Source of the DNA: a virus
Reading direction: 5' to 3' (one strand)
DNA length: 26,407 bases
IMG/VR virus record: IMGVR_UViG_3300046095_000122
Span: 1-26,407 of that record
Shown piece by piece: positions 13,760-19,711 of this stretch. Both the position numbers and the translations under genes were made by a program. Under the pieces are notes generated by a model. The model worked only from the letters and a program-made list of their open reading frames with translations, ran no database searches and was not told the DNA's origin. Within the stretch, counting starts at the first letter, position 1. Every line of letters starts with the position of its first letter.

Positions 13760-14182
13760 ATGACTTATTCTAAAAAATTACAAAACCCTTTATGGCAAAA
13801 AAAGAGATTAGAGATTTTGCAAAGGGATGAATTTCAATGCATCCATTGCGGATGTAATGACAAAGAATTACACGTACATCATAGGTGGTATCAATTTGGA
13901 AAAGATATTTGGGATTATCCTGATTCATGTTTTGAAACATTATGTTTTGAATGTCACGAGTATGTAGAAATGTGTATTAAAGATTCGACAAGTGATATGC
14001 AATTAATAATAAGGAAAACGCATATTGATCAGCACGATTATGATTTTATAAATAGATTATTAATTCACCTTTCTGATGATGGTTATAAAAATTATAATCC
14101 AAGAAAATTGGTTGATGCAATAGATTATATAATTGATAATAATGTAATTGATATTATTATAAAAAATGAATTGAAACAATAA
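13760..14182 (+). CDS. HNH endonuclease (zinc-ribbon type)
   Basis: This 140-residue protein has a compact HNH fold with two Cys pairs: CIHCG (Cys27, Cys30) and CFECH (Cys62, Cys65), which should hold a structural zinc. LHVHHRWYQFG (His40-His41) and the final His66 supply the catalytic HNH residues. The opening LQNPLWQKKRLEILQRDEFQC is typical of free-standing phage HNH nucleases. The C-terminal half (residues 75-140) is helical, acidic and Ile/Asp-rich and has no recognised domain. The coding sequence is more AT-rich than neighbouring replication genes, suggesting later arrival. It is probably a selfish nicking endonuclease inserted behind the small RNA; a packaging role is less likely, since it is far from the terminase. 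Confidence 0.88.
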   Translation: MTYSKKLQNPLWQKKRLEILQRDEFQCIHCGCNDKELHVHHRWYQFGKDIWDYPDSCFETLCFECHEYVEMCIKDSTSDMQLIIRKTHIDQHDYDFINRLLIHLSDDGYKNYNPRKLVDAIDYIIDNNVIDIIIKNELKQ

Positions 14183-14183
14183 T

Positions 14184-14921
14184 ATGGATATATATTCAAT
14201 GTCACGAAATTTTTGGGATTATTCATTTGAAAATCCTGATCGTTTAAAACCAAATCATGCAGCCGTTTATTTCTTTGCTATTGAGCATTGCAACAGATTG
14301 GGTTGGAAAGAGAAATTTGGATTACCAACCACAATGGTGATGGAGGCGGTAGGTATTAAAAATTACAAAACCTATCATAATACCCTGATGGATTTAGTTG
14401 AAATTGGTCTTATTAAATTGGTTGAAAAATCTAAAAATCAGTATTCTGCAAACGTTATTGCATTGGTAAATTTTACCAAAGCACCTACCAAAGCACTTGA
14501 CAAAGCATTGTTGAATCACACGGCAAAGCAAGGTCGAAAGCAAGTCCAAAGCATTGCTAGTATAGATATACCAATTAACAAATCTACCAATTTACCAATT
14601 TACAAATCTACTATTAAGCGAATAGAAGATTTCGAGATTTTTTGGGAAGGTTACGGCAAAAAAATAGATCGGTCTAAATGCGAAAAGATTTGGAATAAAT
14701 TGACAGATGAGGAAATCACAAAAATTACAATGACATTTGCGAAATACGTTGAGGCAAATCCGGATATTCAGTTTAGAAAAAATCCATCTACCTATTTAAA
14801 CGGCAAATGTTTTAATGATGAAATCATAATCTATCCTAAACAACAACAATACAATGGAAATTCAACCAATGAAAAACTTGGCACAAGTGCCGCAAGAATG
14901 GAGGCCCTCAGAAATTGGTAA
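14184..14921 (+). CDS. Replication initiator-like protein (winged-helix N-terminus, DnaD/phage-O-like)
   Basis: This 245-residue protein starts 1 base after the HNH stop codon. Residues 1-110 look like a winged-helix domain of phage replication proteins (RNFWDYSFENPDRLKPNHAAV, GLPTTMVMEAVGIKNYKTYHNTL). Residues 110-150 form a linker rich in Lys, Ala, Thr and Ser that encodes the repeats at 14478-14553. Residues 150-230 form a second domain (FEIFWEGYGKKIDRSKCEKIWNK... RKNPSTYLNG), seen at the C-terminus of many initiator and helicase-loader proteins. It would bind the origin and recruit helicase. The role is inferred from domain layout and from the iteron-like repeats within its own gene, as in lambda O. 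Confidence 0.75.
   Translation: MDIYSMSRNFWDYSFENPDRLKPNHAAVYFFAIEHCNRLGWKEKFGLPTTMVMEAVGIKNYKTYHNTLMDLVEIGLIKLVEKSKNQYSANVIALVNFTKAPTKALDKALLNHTAKQGRKQVQSIASIDIPINKSTNLPIYKSTIKRIEDFEIFWEGYGKKIDRSKCEKIWNKLTDEEITKITMTFAKYVEANPDIQFRKNPSTYLNGKCFNDEIIIYPKQQQYNGNSTNEKLGTSAARMEALRNW
14478..14553 (+). repeat. Iteron-like repeats, candidate replication origin
   Basis: AAAGCA occurs six times, at 14478, 14490, 14502, 14525, 14537 and 14548: spacings of 12, 12, 23, 12 and 11 bases, close to whole helical turns. The flanks are related (ACCAAAGCAC twice, GACAAAGCAT, CCAAAGCAT). A strongly AT-rich stretch with its own short repeats (AATCTACCAATTTACC) follows at 14555-14625. Iterons plus an AT-rich zone inside an initiator gene is the layout of the lambda origin. 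A repetitive linker (KAPTKALDKALL) could explain part of the periodicity. Confidence 0.5.
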
Positions 14922-15606
14922 GGGAACAGCCAATTTGATAATTAAGGCACAAAGCACACCAAACATTCGCACACGGCCTGATGAGGATTTAAAGCAGGTA
15001 TTGCGTATGGCAATGCTTATGGTTGGATTGCGTGGATCAAATATGCCAACAGATGAGGAAAAATATGTTTTGTTAGCATTTATAAAATCAAACTACGGCA
15101 ACCAAACACCTGAGGAAATAGCCATCGCATTTGAAATGGCAGTTGCAGGTAAATTGAATACTGATTGCAAATGTTATGAGAATTTTTCGTGTGAATACTT
15201 TGGCCGAATAATGAACGCATACATCGAATATGCAAGGCAGGAAATAAAGAATGTAAAAAAGCCGGAACCCGAAATTGTAAAACCGGTTCCAACGGATGAT
15301 GAATTGAAAGCATTGGCCATTGCAAATGTTAATTCATACGTTAAAAGAATAAAATTGGCAGATCAAACAGGGCAAAAATTCGAATGGACAGCCGGGGGAT
15401 TGGCACACCTTTACGATTATTTAGTCAAATACGAAATTTGGAAATGTCCTGAATCAGATCGTGTTGAAATTTCAAAACGATTACGGCCCAAATACAATGA
15501 CTTTGAATTGTGGAAAGCAGGATGCAAGGCGGAGGCATACAAATTGTTTTGCCATCAATTGGCTGATATGGATATGACATTAAATGAAAACGGAGAAATT
15601 ATTTAA
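14854..15606 (+). CDS. Unknown replication-associated protein
   Basis: This 250-residue protein overlaps the initiator gene by 68 bases if the first ATG is used, or by 53 bases from the ATG at 14869; either could be correct. It is helical, with a conserved-looking block KYVLLAFIKSNYGNQTPEEI and FSCEYFGRIMNAYIEYAR at residues 68-130, then a Pro/Glu-rich linker and a second helical domain. There is no Walker motif. Following a DnaD-like initiator, it could be a helicase loader or partner, but this is inference from order only. Confidence 0.65.
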   Translation: MEIQPMKNLAQVPQEWRPSEIGKGTANLIIKAQSTPNIRTRPDEDLKQVLRMAMLMVGLRGSNMPTDEEKYVLLAFIKSNYGNQTPEEIAIAFEMAVAGKLNTDCKCYENFSCEYFGRIMNAYIEYARQEIKNVKKPEPEIVKPVPTDDELKALAIANVNSYVKRIKLADQTGQKFEWTAGGLAHLYDYLVKYEIWKCPESDRVEISKRLRPKYNDFELWKAGCKAEAYKLFCHQLADMDMTLNENGEII

Positions 15607-15609
15607 ACT

Positions 15610-15816
15610 ATGAAAGCAGACGAAACAGAATTTGGCACATTGGTGCTGAAAGGATTAGAAAAAAAGAACATGAGCCGGCATGAATTAGCCGATGAGTTAA
15701 ATAGCACCCATTCATCGGTGTCTAATTGGATAAGCGGTAAAATGGTGCCGAATCTTATCACGGCATTGAGAATTTGTAAAATGTTAGATATTGATGCAAA
15801 TCAGATAATCAAATAA
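15610..15816 (+). CDS. XRE-family helix-turn-helix regulator
   Basis: This 68-residue protein consists of little more than one Cro/CI-type DNA-binding domain. The recognition motif is at residues 20-45 (MSRHELADELNSTHSSVSNWISGK), followed by the usual third and fourth helices (TALRICKMLDIDANQI). It starts 3 bases after the gene upstream. It lacks a dimerisation or cleavage domain, so it resembles Cro-like or transcription-timing regulators rather than a full CI repressor. No operator repeats were spotted next to it. Confidence 0.85.
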   Translation: MKADETEFGTLVLKGLEKKNMSRHELADELNSTHSSVSNWISGKMVPNLITALRICKMLDIDANQIIK

Positions 15817-15818
15817 TT

Positions 15819-16010
15819 ATGGCAAATCAACAAGAACTTATTATTGAAAAAATTGCTGTAGTAGCAAAATTGTCAAATGGTAAAACTTATCAAATTTCTT
15901 TAAATGAAGAAGAAATAAAAACCGTTAAAACTACAATTGAATTGATGCATCAATGGACTGTAAAAGTTTTACCAAATGAATTAGAAACAATAGATCTTGT
16001 AAACCAATAA
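15819..16010 (+). CDS. Unknown small protein
   Basis: It has 63 residues and starts 2 bases after the XRE stop codon. A beta-beta-alpha pattern is suggested (KIAVVAKLSNGKTYQISLNEEE, then a helix ending MHQWTVKVLP). No membrane segment or metal motif. Co-transcribed with the regulator; function unknown. Confidence 0.55.
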   Translation: MANQQELIIEKIAVVAKLSNGKTYQISLNEEEIKTVKTTIELMHQWTVKVLPNELETIDLVNQ

Positions 16011-16017
16011 CGGACAT

Positions 16018-16248
16018 ATGAAAAAGAGATTGATTTTAAAGGGTTTAATTATTACGATTGGGGCAATTGTATGTATTGCAATTAATCAGGTCAGAAAATC
16101 AAAGAATGGTGGCAAAAAACAAGTAATTGCCAAAGGTTCAGAAGTTAGTCAGGCATTTATGATGGATACCTTTGAACCCATTGAGGATTTTGAAATGGTT
16201 TACTTTGATGAAAACAGGGGATTGGTTCAAATTAAAACGAAACGATAA
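16018..16248 (+). CDS. Small membrane-anchored protein
   Basis: This 76-residue protein has a basic start, then a hydrophobic segment ILKGLIITIGAIVCIAI (residues 6-22), and a soluble remainder with an acidic patch (TFEPIEDFEMVYFDE). It is expected to be an N-terminally anchored inner-membrane protein. It ends exactly where the next gene begins (TAATG, one-base overlap). No family recognised. Confidence 0.55.
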   Translation: MKKRLILKGLIITIGAIVCIAINQVRKSKNGGKKQVIAKGSEVSQAFMMDTFEPIEDFEMVYFDENRGLVQIKTKR

Positions 16249-16475
16249 TGGCATTTAAACAAACAGCAATTGAACGGCTTGAAAATCAAATCAAATTTGC
16301 AAATAAGGAATTATATGCAGAATTGTATCACGAGATACGTGAAGCCAAAGAAATGGGGAAACACCAAATGATACAATTTGCAATGGAATTACACAAACGT
16401 GATTTGAGCAAAACAGGAACTGATATTTTATTGGATGAGGCACATCAATTATATTTTGAAACATTTGTATTATGA
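16248..16475 (+). CDS. Unknown helical protein
   Basis: This 75-residue, Glu/Lys-rich, wholly helical protein (AIERLENQIKFANKELYAELYHEIREAKE) probably forms a coiled coil. It is coupled to the gene before by a one-base overlap and to the VRR-NUC gene by a 4-base ATGA overlap. I recognise no family. Confidence 0.6.
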   Translation: MAFKQTAIERLENQIKFANKELYAELYHEIREAKEMGKHQMIQFAMELHKRDLSKTGTDILLDEAHQLYFETFVL

Positions 16476-16897
16476 GAAACGAACACGAACACAGATTGCA
16501 AACGGTATTGGCAACGTATTTAGATTTGAACAATTACCAATTTTTTGCAGTGGCGAATGGAGGTTGGAGGAACAAAGTTGTGGCCGCTAAATTAAAGGCT
16601 GAGGGAGTCAAAGCCGGTGTGGCCGACCTATTTATCCTTTTACCAAATTCGACCTTTCACGGCCTATTTATTGAGGTCAAAATTACAGGCAATTATCAAC
16701 AGCCTAATCAAAAAGAATTTGAGGCAAAGGCAAGGGAATGCGGATATGAATACCTGATTGTGCGATCATTGGACGAATTAATTGAAAAGCTAAAATATTA
16801 CGAGGCAAACAAATTTATGGAACAGGATAAAATTATGGCCGCATACCGGTCAGGATATATTGATGGAAAATTAGAAAACCAAATGACAATACGATGA
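16472..16897 (+). CDS. VRR-NUC domain nuclease
   Basis: This 141-residue protein has the restriction-endonuclease-like core of the VRR-NUC family: an early Glu-rich helix (NEHEHRLQTVLATYL), WRNKVVAAKLKAEG, then GVADLF (Asp52) and IEVK (Glu68, Lys70), the D...ExK active site, followed by the conserved Gln/Glu helix (YQQPNQKEFEAKARECGY). Stand-alone phage VRR-NUC proteins are thought to cut branched DNA in replication or recombination, a resolvase-like role; eukaryotic FAN1 carries the same domain. About 40 extra C-terminal residues have no known match. It would work with the ERF, SSB and replication genes. Confidence 0.88.
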   Translation: MRNEHEHRLQTVLATYLDLNNYQFFAVANGGWRNKVVAAKLKAEGVKAGVADLFILLPNSTFHGLFIEVKITGNYQQPNQKEFEAKARECGYEYLIVRSLDELIEKLKYYEANKFMEQDKIMAAYRSGYIDGKLENQMTIR

Positions 16898-17118
16898 CAA
16901 ATAGAGAAAAGGCAATCAATTGGGCCAATGAAAGAATTGCAGATCCTAATTTTAGTGAACAGCCAATCCGGGTGAACGCATGGGAACTGATTGAAAATCC
17001 AAAAATGTTTTTGGAAACCTGTTTGGCACGATTGACACATGGATCAGAAATGGAAAAACGTGTTGTTTATAACCGTGTGCGAAACCTTAAAACCTTTTAT
17101 AATGGACTTAATAAATAA
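16894..17118 (+). CDS. Unknown small protein
   Basis: The gene overlaps the VRR-NUC gene by 4 bases (ATGA). Its 74 residues are helical with mixed charge (REKAINWANERIADPNF, later MEKRVVYNRVRNLKTFY). There is no recognised motif. Coupling suggests a shared expression programme with the nuclease. Confidence 0.55.
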   Translation: MTNREKAINWANERIADPNFSEQPIRVNAWELIENPKMFLETCLARLTHGSEMEKRVVYNRVRNLKTFYNGLNK

Positions 17119-17296
17119 TAATGAAATATTTGTGCATGGGGACATCAAATGTTCCGATGGATTAACACATGAGGATGCAAGTGAATTGATTCAAGAAATA
17201 CAGGAATTGATGATATTCCATAAAATCGTGAAAATTGACCTGATCATTGATCCATACAAATTTCCGCGTGAATTGTTGGACATAGGCAAACCATAA
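17102..17296 (+). CDS. Unknown small acidic protein
   Basis: The ATG at 17102 gives 64 residues (MDLINNNEIFVHGDIKCSDG) and overlaps the preceding gene by 17 bases. An in-frame ATG at 17039 would overlap it by 80 bases and is less likely. The protein is acidic with an Ile-rich second half (VKIDLIIDPYKFPRELL). Function unknown. Confidence 0.5.
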   Translation: MDLINNNEIFVHGDIKCSDGLTHEDASELIQEIQELMIFHKIVKIDLIIDPYKFPRELLDIGKP

Positions 17297-17341
17297 AAAT
17301 ACAAGGCAATAAATGGCCGTAATTAACAAAAAAACAAACCA

Positions 17342-17728
17342 ATGAAAACTACAAAAGACAAAATTAGATTATTGACTTTCTTTGCATTGTGCCAAAATAT
17401 GTTGGATTTCATTGATGGATCATGGCATGGCCATCCTGCAAACAAACAGGCAGTAAAGATGGTGACAAAGCAAATGATCAGGGAGTTGGAAAAAACAATG
17501 AATGTTCTGTTTCCGAACAATAAAAATGATGATCCGGAATTGCCTGATGCATTGGATACATTTCAAAATGCCTGTACAGCAATGGAGGCATTTTTTATGC
17601 TAGGAATGGAAATGGATCAGATGAATCAAACAAAGAAAGATTCATTGAACACACAGATCAATATTTTGCTGAAATCTTATGGAATTGATTGTTGGGAAAA
17701 ACCAATGTCGAACTTATGGAAAGATTAA
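17342..17728 (+). CDS. Unknown helical protein
   Basis: This 128-residue, all-helical protein is rich in Met and Leu (MLDFIDGSWHGHPANKQ, later FQNACTAMEAFFMLGMEMDQM) and has four cysteines. The hydrophobic stretches are amphipathic rather than membrane-spanning. It sits behind an A-rich leader with a 45-base gap from the previous gene. I recognise no family. Confidence 0.6.
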   Translation: MKTTKDKIRLLTFFALCQNMLDFIDGSWHGHPANKQAVKMVTKQMIRELEKTMNVLFPNNKNDDPELPDALDTFQNACTAMEAFFMLGMEMDQMNQTKKDSLNTQINILLKSYGIDCWEKPMSNLWKD

Positions 17729-17741
17729 TTAAATTTACATC

Positions 17742-17764
17742 GCAGTTGGGTGATGAATAACTGC
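17742..17764 (+). promoter_or_regulatory. Hairpin in the leader of the DUF3310 gene
   Basis: GCAGTT pairs perfectly with AACTGC around an 11-base loop. It follows a promoter-like TAAATTTA (17730-17737) by 4 bases and lies 37 bases before the ATG at 17802. There is no T-run, so it is not a terminator; it may stabilise or regulate the leader. Confidence 0.3.
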
Positions 17765-17801
17765 CGGAAACAAAAGCACATATTTACCTAATCAATACTA
17801 A

Positions 17802-18020
17802 ATGAAAAATGAAAGCCGTGAAATGGTGGATCATCCGCAACATTATCAATCTGATGGAGGCATCGAGGCAATTGATGTAATTGAATCATTCAATTTGGGT
17901 TTCAATTTAGGAAACGCAATCAAATATATTTTAAGAGCAGACAGCAAAGGCAACAAGAAACAGGACTTGGAAAAGGCCGTGTGGTATATCAACCGGGAAT
18001 TGTCTAAATTCAAAGGGTAA
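17802..18020 (+). CDS. DUF3310 family protein
   Basis: This 72-residue protein is the family core by itself: VDHPQHYQ, GGIEAIDVIESF, LGNAIKYILRADSKGN and QDLEKAVWYINREL. The family is widespread in phages, sometimes annotated as nucleotide-kinase-like, but its biochemical role is not established. It is placed here near the methyltransferase and packaging genes. Its stop overlaps the start of the following small membrane protein by one base. Confidence 0.88.
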   Translation: MKNESREMVDHPQHYQSDGGIEAIDVIESFNLGFNLGNAIKYILRADSKGNKKQDLEKAVWYINRELSKFKG

Positions 18021-18130
18021 TGGATGCAAATCATTTAGTCACAATGAGTTGGTGGGTTGGTGGGATTGGTTGCGTGTTTATATTGGTAATGATAAAGTTC
18101 ATATTTGATGAAAAAAATAGATTGAAATAA
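18020..18130 (+). CDS. Small single-span membrane protein (36 aa)
   Basis: The ATG shares its A with the TAA of the DUF3310 gene (TAATG), a coupling signal. The product MDANHLVTMSWW... contains WWVGGIGCVFILVMIKFIF (residues 11-29) as a single transmembrane helix and ends in a charged tail (DEKNRLK). Its length is the same as that of the two other single-span proteins in the early module. Function unknown. Confidence 0.55.
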   Translation: MDANHLVTMSWWVGGIGCVFILVMIKFIFDEKNRLK

Positions 18131-18169
18131 TGTTAATATTTGAACAACAAACCATTTTGTCAATTAAAA

Positions 18170-19342
18170 ATGGCCAAAAATGATAAACAAATGATAGAGG
18201 AAGTCAATATCAAATTAGTAATTCCGCATCCAAACAATCCGAGATTGATTAAGGATGACAAATTCAAAAAATTAGTAAAGTCAATTAAGGAATTTCCTGA
18301 AATGCTTAATTTACGGCCAATTGTCGTTGATGATAATTATGTTGTATTAGGTGGCAATATGCGTTTACGTGCCTGTATTGAAGCAGGATTGAAACGTGTG
18401 CCAATCATTAAAGCATCAGCATTGACAGCCGAACAGCAGAAACGTTTTATTATTACCGACAACGTAGGGTTTGGTGAATGGGATTGGGATATGTTGGCAA
18501 ATGAATGGGATCAGGAGGAATTGATTGATTGGGGTTTAGATTTGCCTGTTATGGACATTGTTGATGCAGGGACAATAGATGAGGATGATTATGAAGTACC
18601 TGATGGCGGATTAAAAACAGATATTGTTTTGGGTGATTTATTTGAGATAGGGCCACACAGATTATTATGTGGAAGTTCGACAGATTTATTATCAGTTGAA
18701 AAATTATTAAATGGAAACAAAATTGATTTAGTTTTTACTGATCCACCCTATGGAATTAAAGTGGTTGGGTCAAATGGAAAAGTTGGAGGGGAATATTTAG
18801 CTAAAAATGGAATTTATGCTCCTATAATTGGCGATGATACAACAGATACTGCAAGAGAATTTTATCACACTTGTATAGCATTAGGAATAGAAAATTTTAT
18901 TATTTGGGGAGGAAATTATTTTACTGATTTTCTTAATCCATCACCTTGTTGGTTAATATGGGATAAAAGAGGAGAAATGAATAGTAATAATTTTGCAGAC
19001 GGTGAAATGGCTTGGACTTCTTTTTCTAGCCCTGTAAGAATAAAAAAACAAATTTGGTGTGGAATGATTAAAGAAGGAGAAAGTGGTAAAAGAGTTCATC
19101 CTACGCAAAAGCCAATTCAATTATGTGCTGATTTTATAAAAGATTATTTAAAAGGAGATATTGTATATGATGGATTTTTAGGTTCAGGATCAACAATGGT
19201 TGCTTCACATCAAATAAAAAAAATATGTTATGGTGTTGAAATGAGCCCTGATTATTGTCAGGTTATAATTGACCGAATGAAAAAACTTGATTCGAGTTTA
19301 GTGATTAAGAAAAATGGCGAGATTTACGAATCAAAAAAATAG
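18170..19342 (+). CDS. ParB-like domain fused to N4/N6 DNA methyltransferase
   Basis: From the ATG at 18170 the protein has 390 residues; a TTG start at 18140 is possible but less likely. Residues 8-100 are a ParB/Srx-type domain (IPHPNNPRLI, then VVLGGNMRLRACIEAG). The methyltransferase follows, with TDPPYG (Asp191) before FLGSGST (about 336-341), the order of beta-class amino-methyltransferases. It transfers methyl groups from S-adenosylmethionine to adenine or cytosine amino groups in DNA, probably shielding phage DNA from host restriction; the target is unknown. The stretch 18735-19265 is more AT-rich and uses AGA and GGA more than its flanks, suggesting a swapped catalytic domain. It sits 3 bases upstream of the small terminase. 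Confidence 0.9.
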   Translation: MAKNDKQMIEEVNIKLVIPHPNNPRLIKDDKFKKLVKSIKEFPEMLNLRPIVVDDNYVVLGGNMRLRACIEAGLKRVPIIKASALTAEQQKRFIITDNVGFGEWDWDMLANEWDQEELIDWGLDLPVMDIVDAGTIDEDDYEVPDGGLKTDIVLGDLFEIGPHRLLCGSSTDLLSVEKLLNGNKIDLVFTDPPYGIKVVGSNGKVGGEYLAKNGIYAPIIGDDTTDTAREFYHTCIALGIENFIIWGGNYFTDFLNPSPCWLIWDKRGEMNSNNFADGEMAWTSFSSPVRIKKQIWCGMIKEGESGKRVHPTQKPIQLCADFIKDYLKGDIVYDGFLGSGSTMVASHQIKKICYGVEMSPDYCQVIIDRMKKLDSSLVIKKNGEIYESKK

Positions 19343-19345
19343 AAT

Positions 19346-19711
19346 ATGGCGGTGAATGCACGTGTGACAAAGTTGAATAAAAAACGGATGTTGGATGCCC
19401 TTGAAAAATCATTGGGTATTGTGACAACAGCATCGAAAGCAACAGATATCCCTAGATCAGTGCATTATGAGTGGATGCAAAAGGATCCGGAATATCGTGA
19501 AGCGGTGGAGGCATTGGCCGACATGACATTGGATTTTGCGGAATCGCAGTTGCACAGGCAAATTAAAGATGGCAACACAACGGCCACAATATTTTATTTA
19601 AAGACCAAAGGCAAAAAACGTGGATACGTAGAACGCACGGAGGTTGTACATGAAACCGGCATTGAATCTGCCATAATAGAATGGACACCGGCAACAATCG
19701 AAAACGAATAG
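19346..19711 (+). CDS. terS: Terminase small subunit
   Basis: This 121-residue protein directly precedes the large terminase and overlaps its start by 31 bases. The N-terminal part contains a helix-turn-helix suited to DNA binding (KSLGIVTTASKATDIPRSVHYEWMQKDP), then a helical oligomerisation segment (EYREAVEALADMTLDFAESQL) and KTKGKKRGYVERTEV, a stretch typical of phage small terminases. It would recognise the packaging site and feed DNA to the large subunit. The length is normal for the family. Confidence 0.88.
   Translation: MAVNARVTKLNKKRMLDALEKSLGIVTTASKATDIPRSVHYEWMQKDPEYREAVEALADMTLDFAESQLHRQIKDGNTTATIFYLKTKGKKRGYVERTEVVHETGIESAIIEWTPATIENE

Noticed and set aside
16018-16248. Holin or spanin call for the small membrane proteins
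   Set aside because: There is no endolysin next to any of them, and single hydrophobic helices are not specific enough for a lysis assignment.
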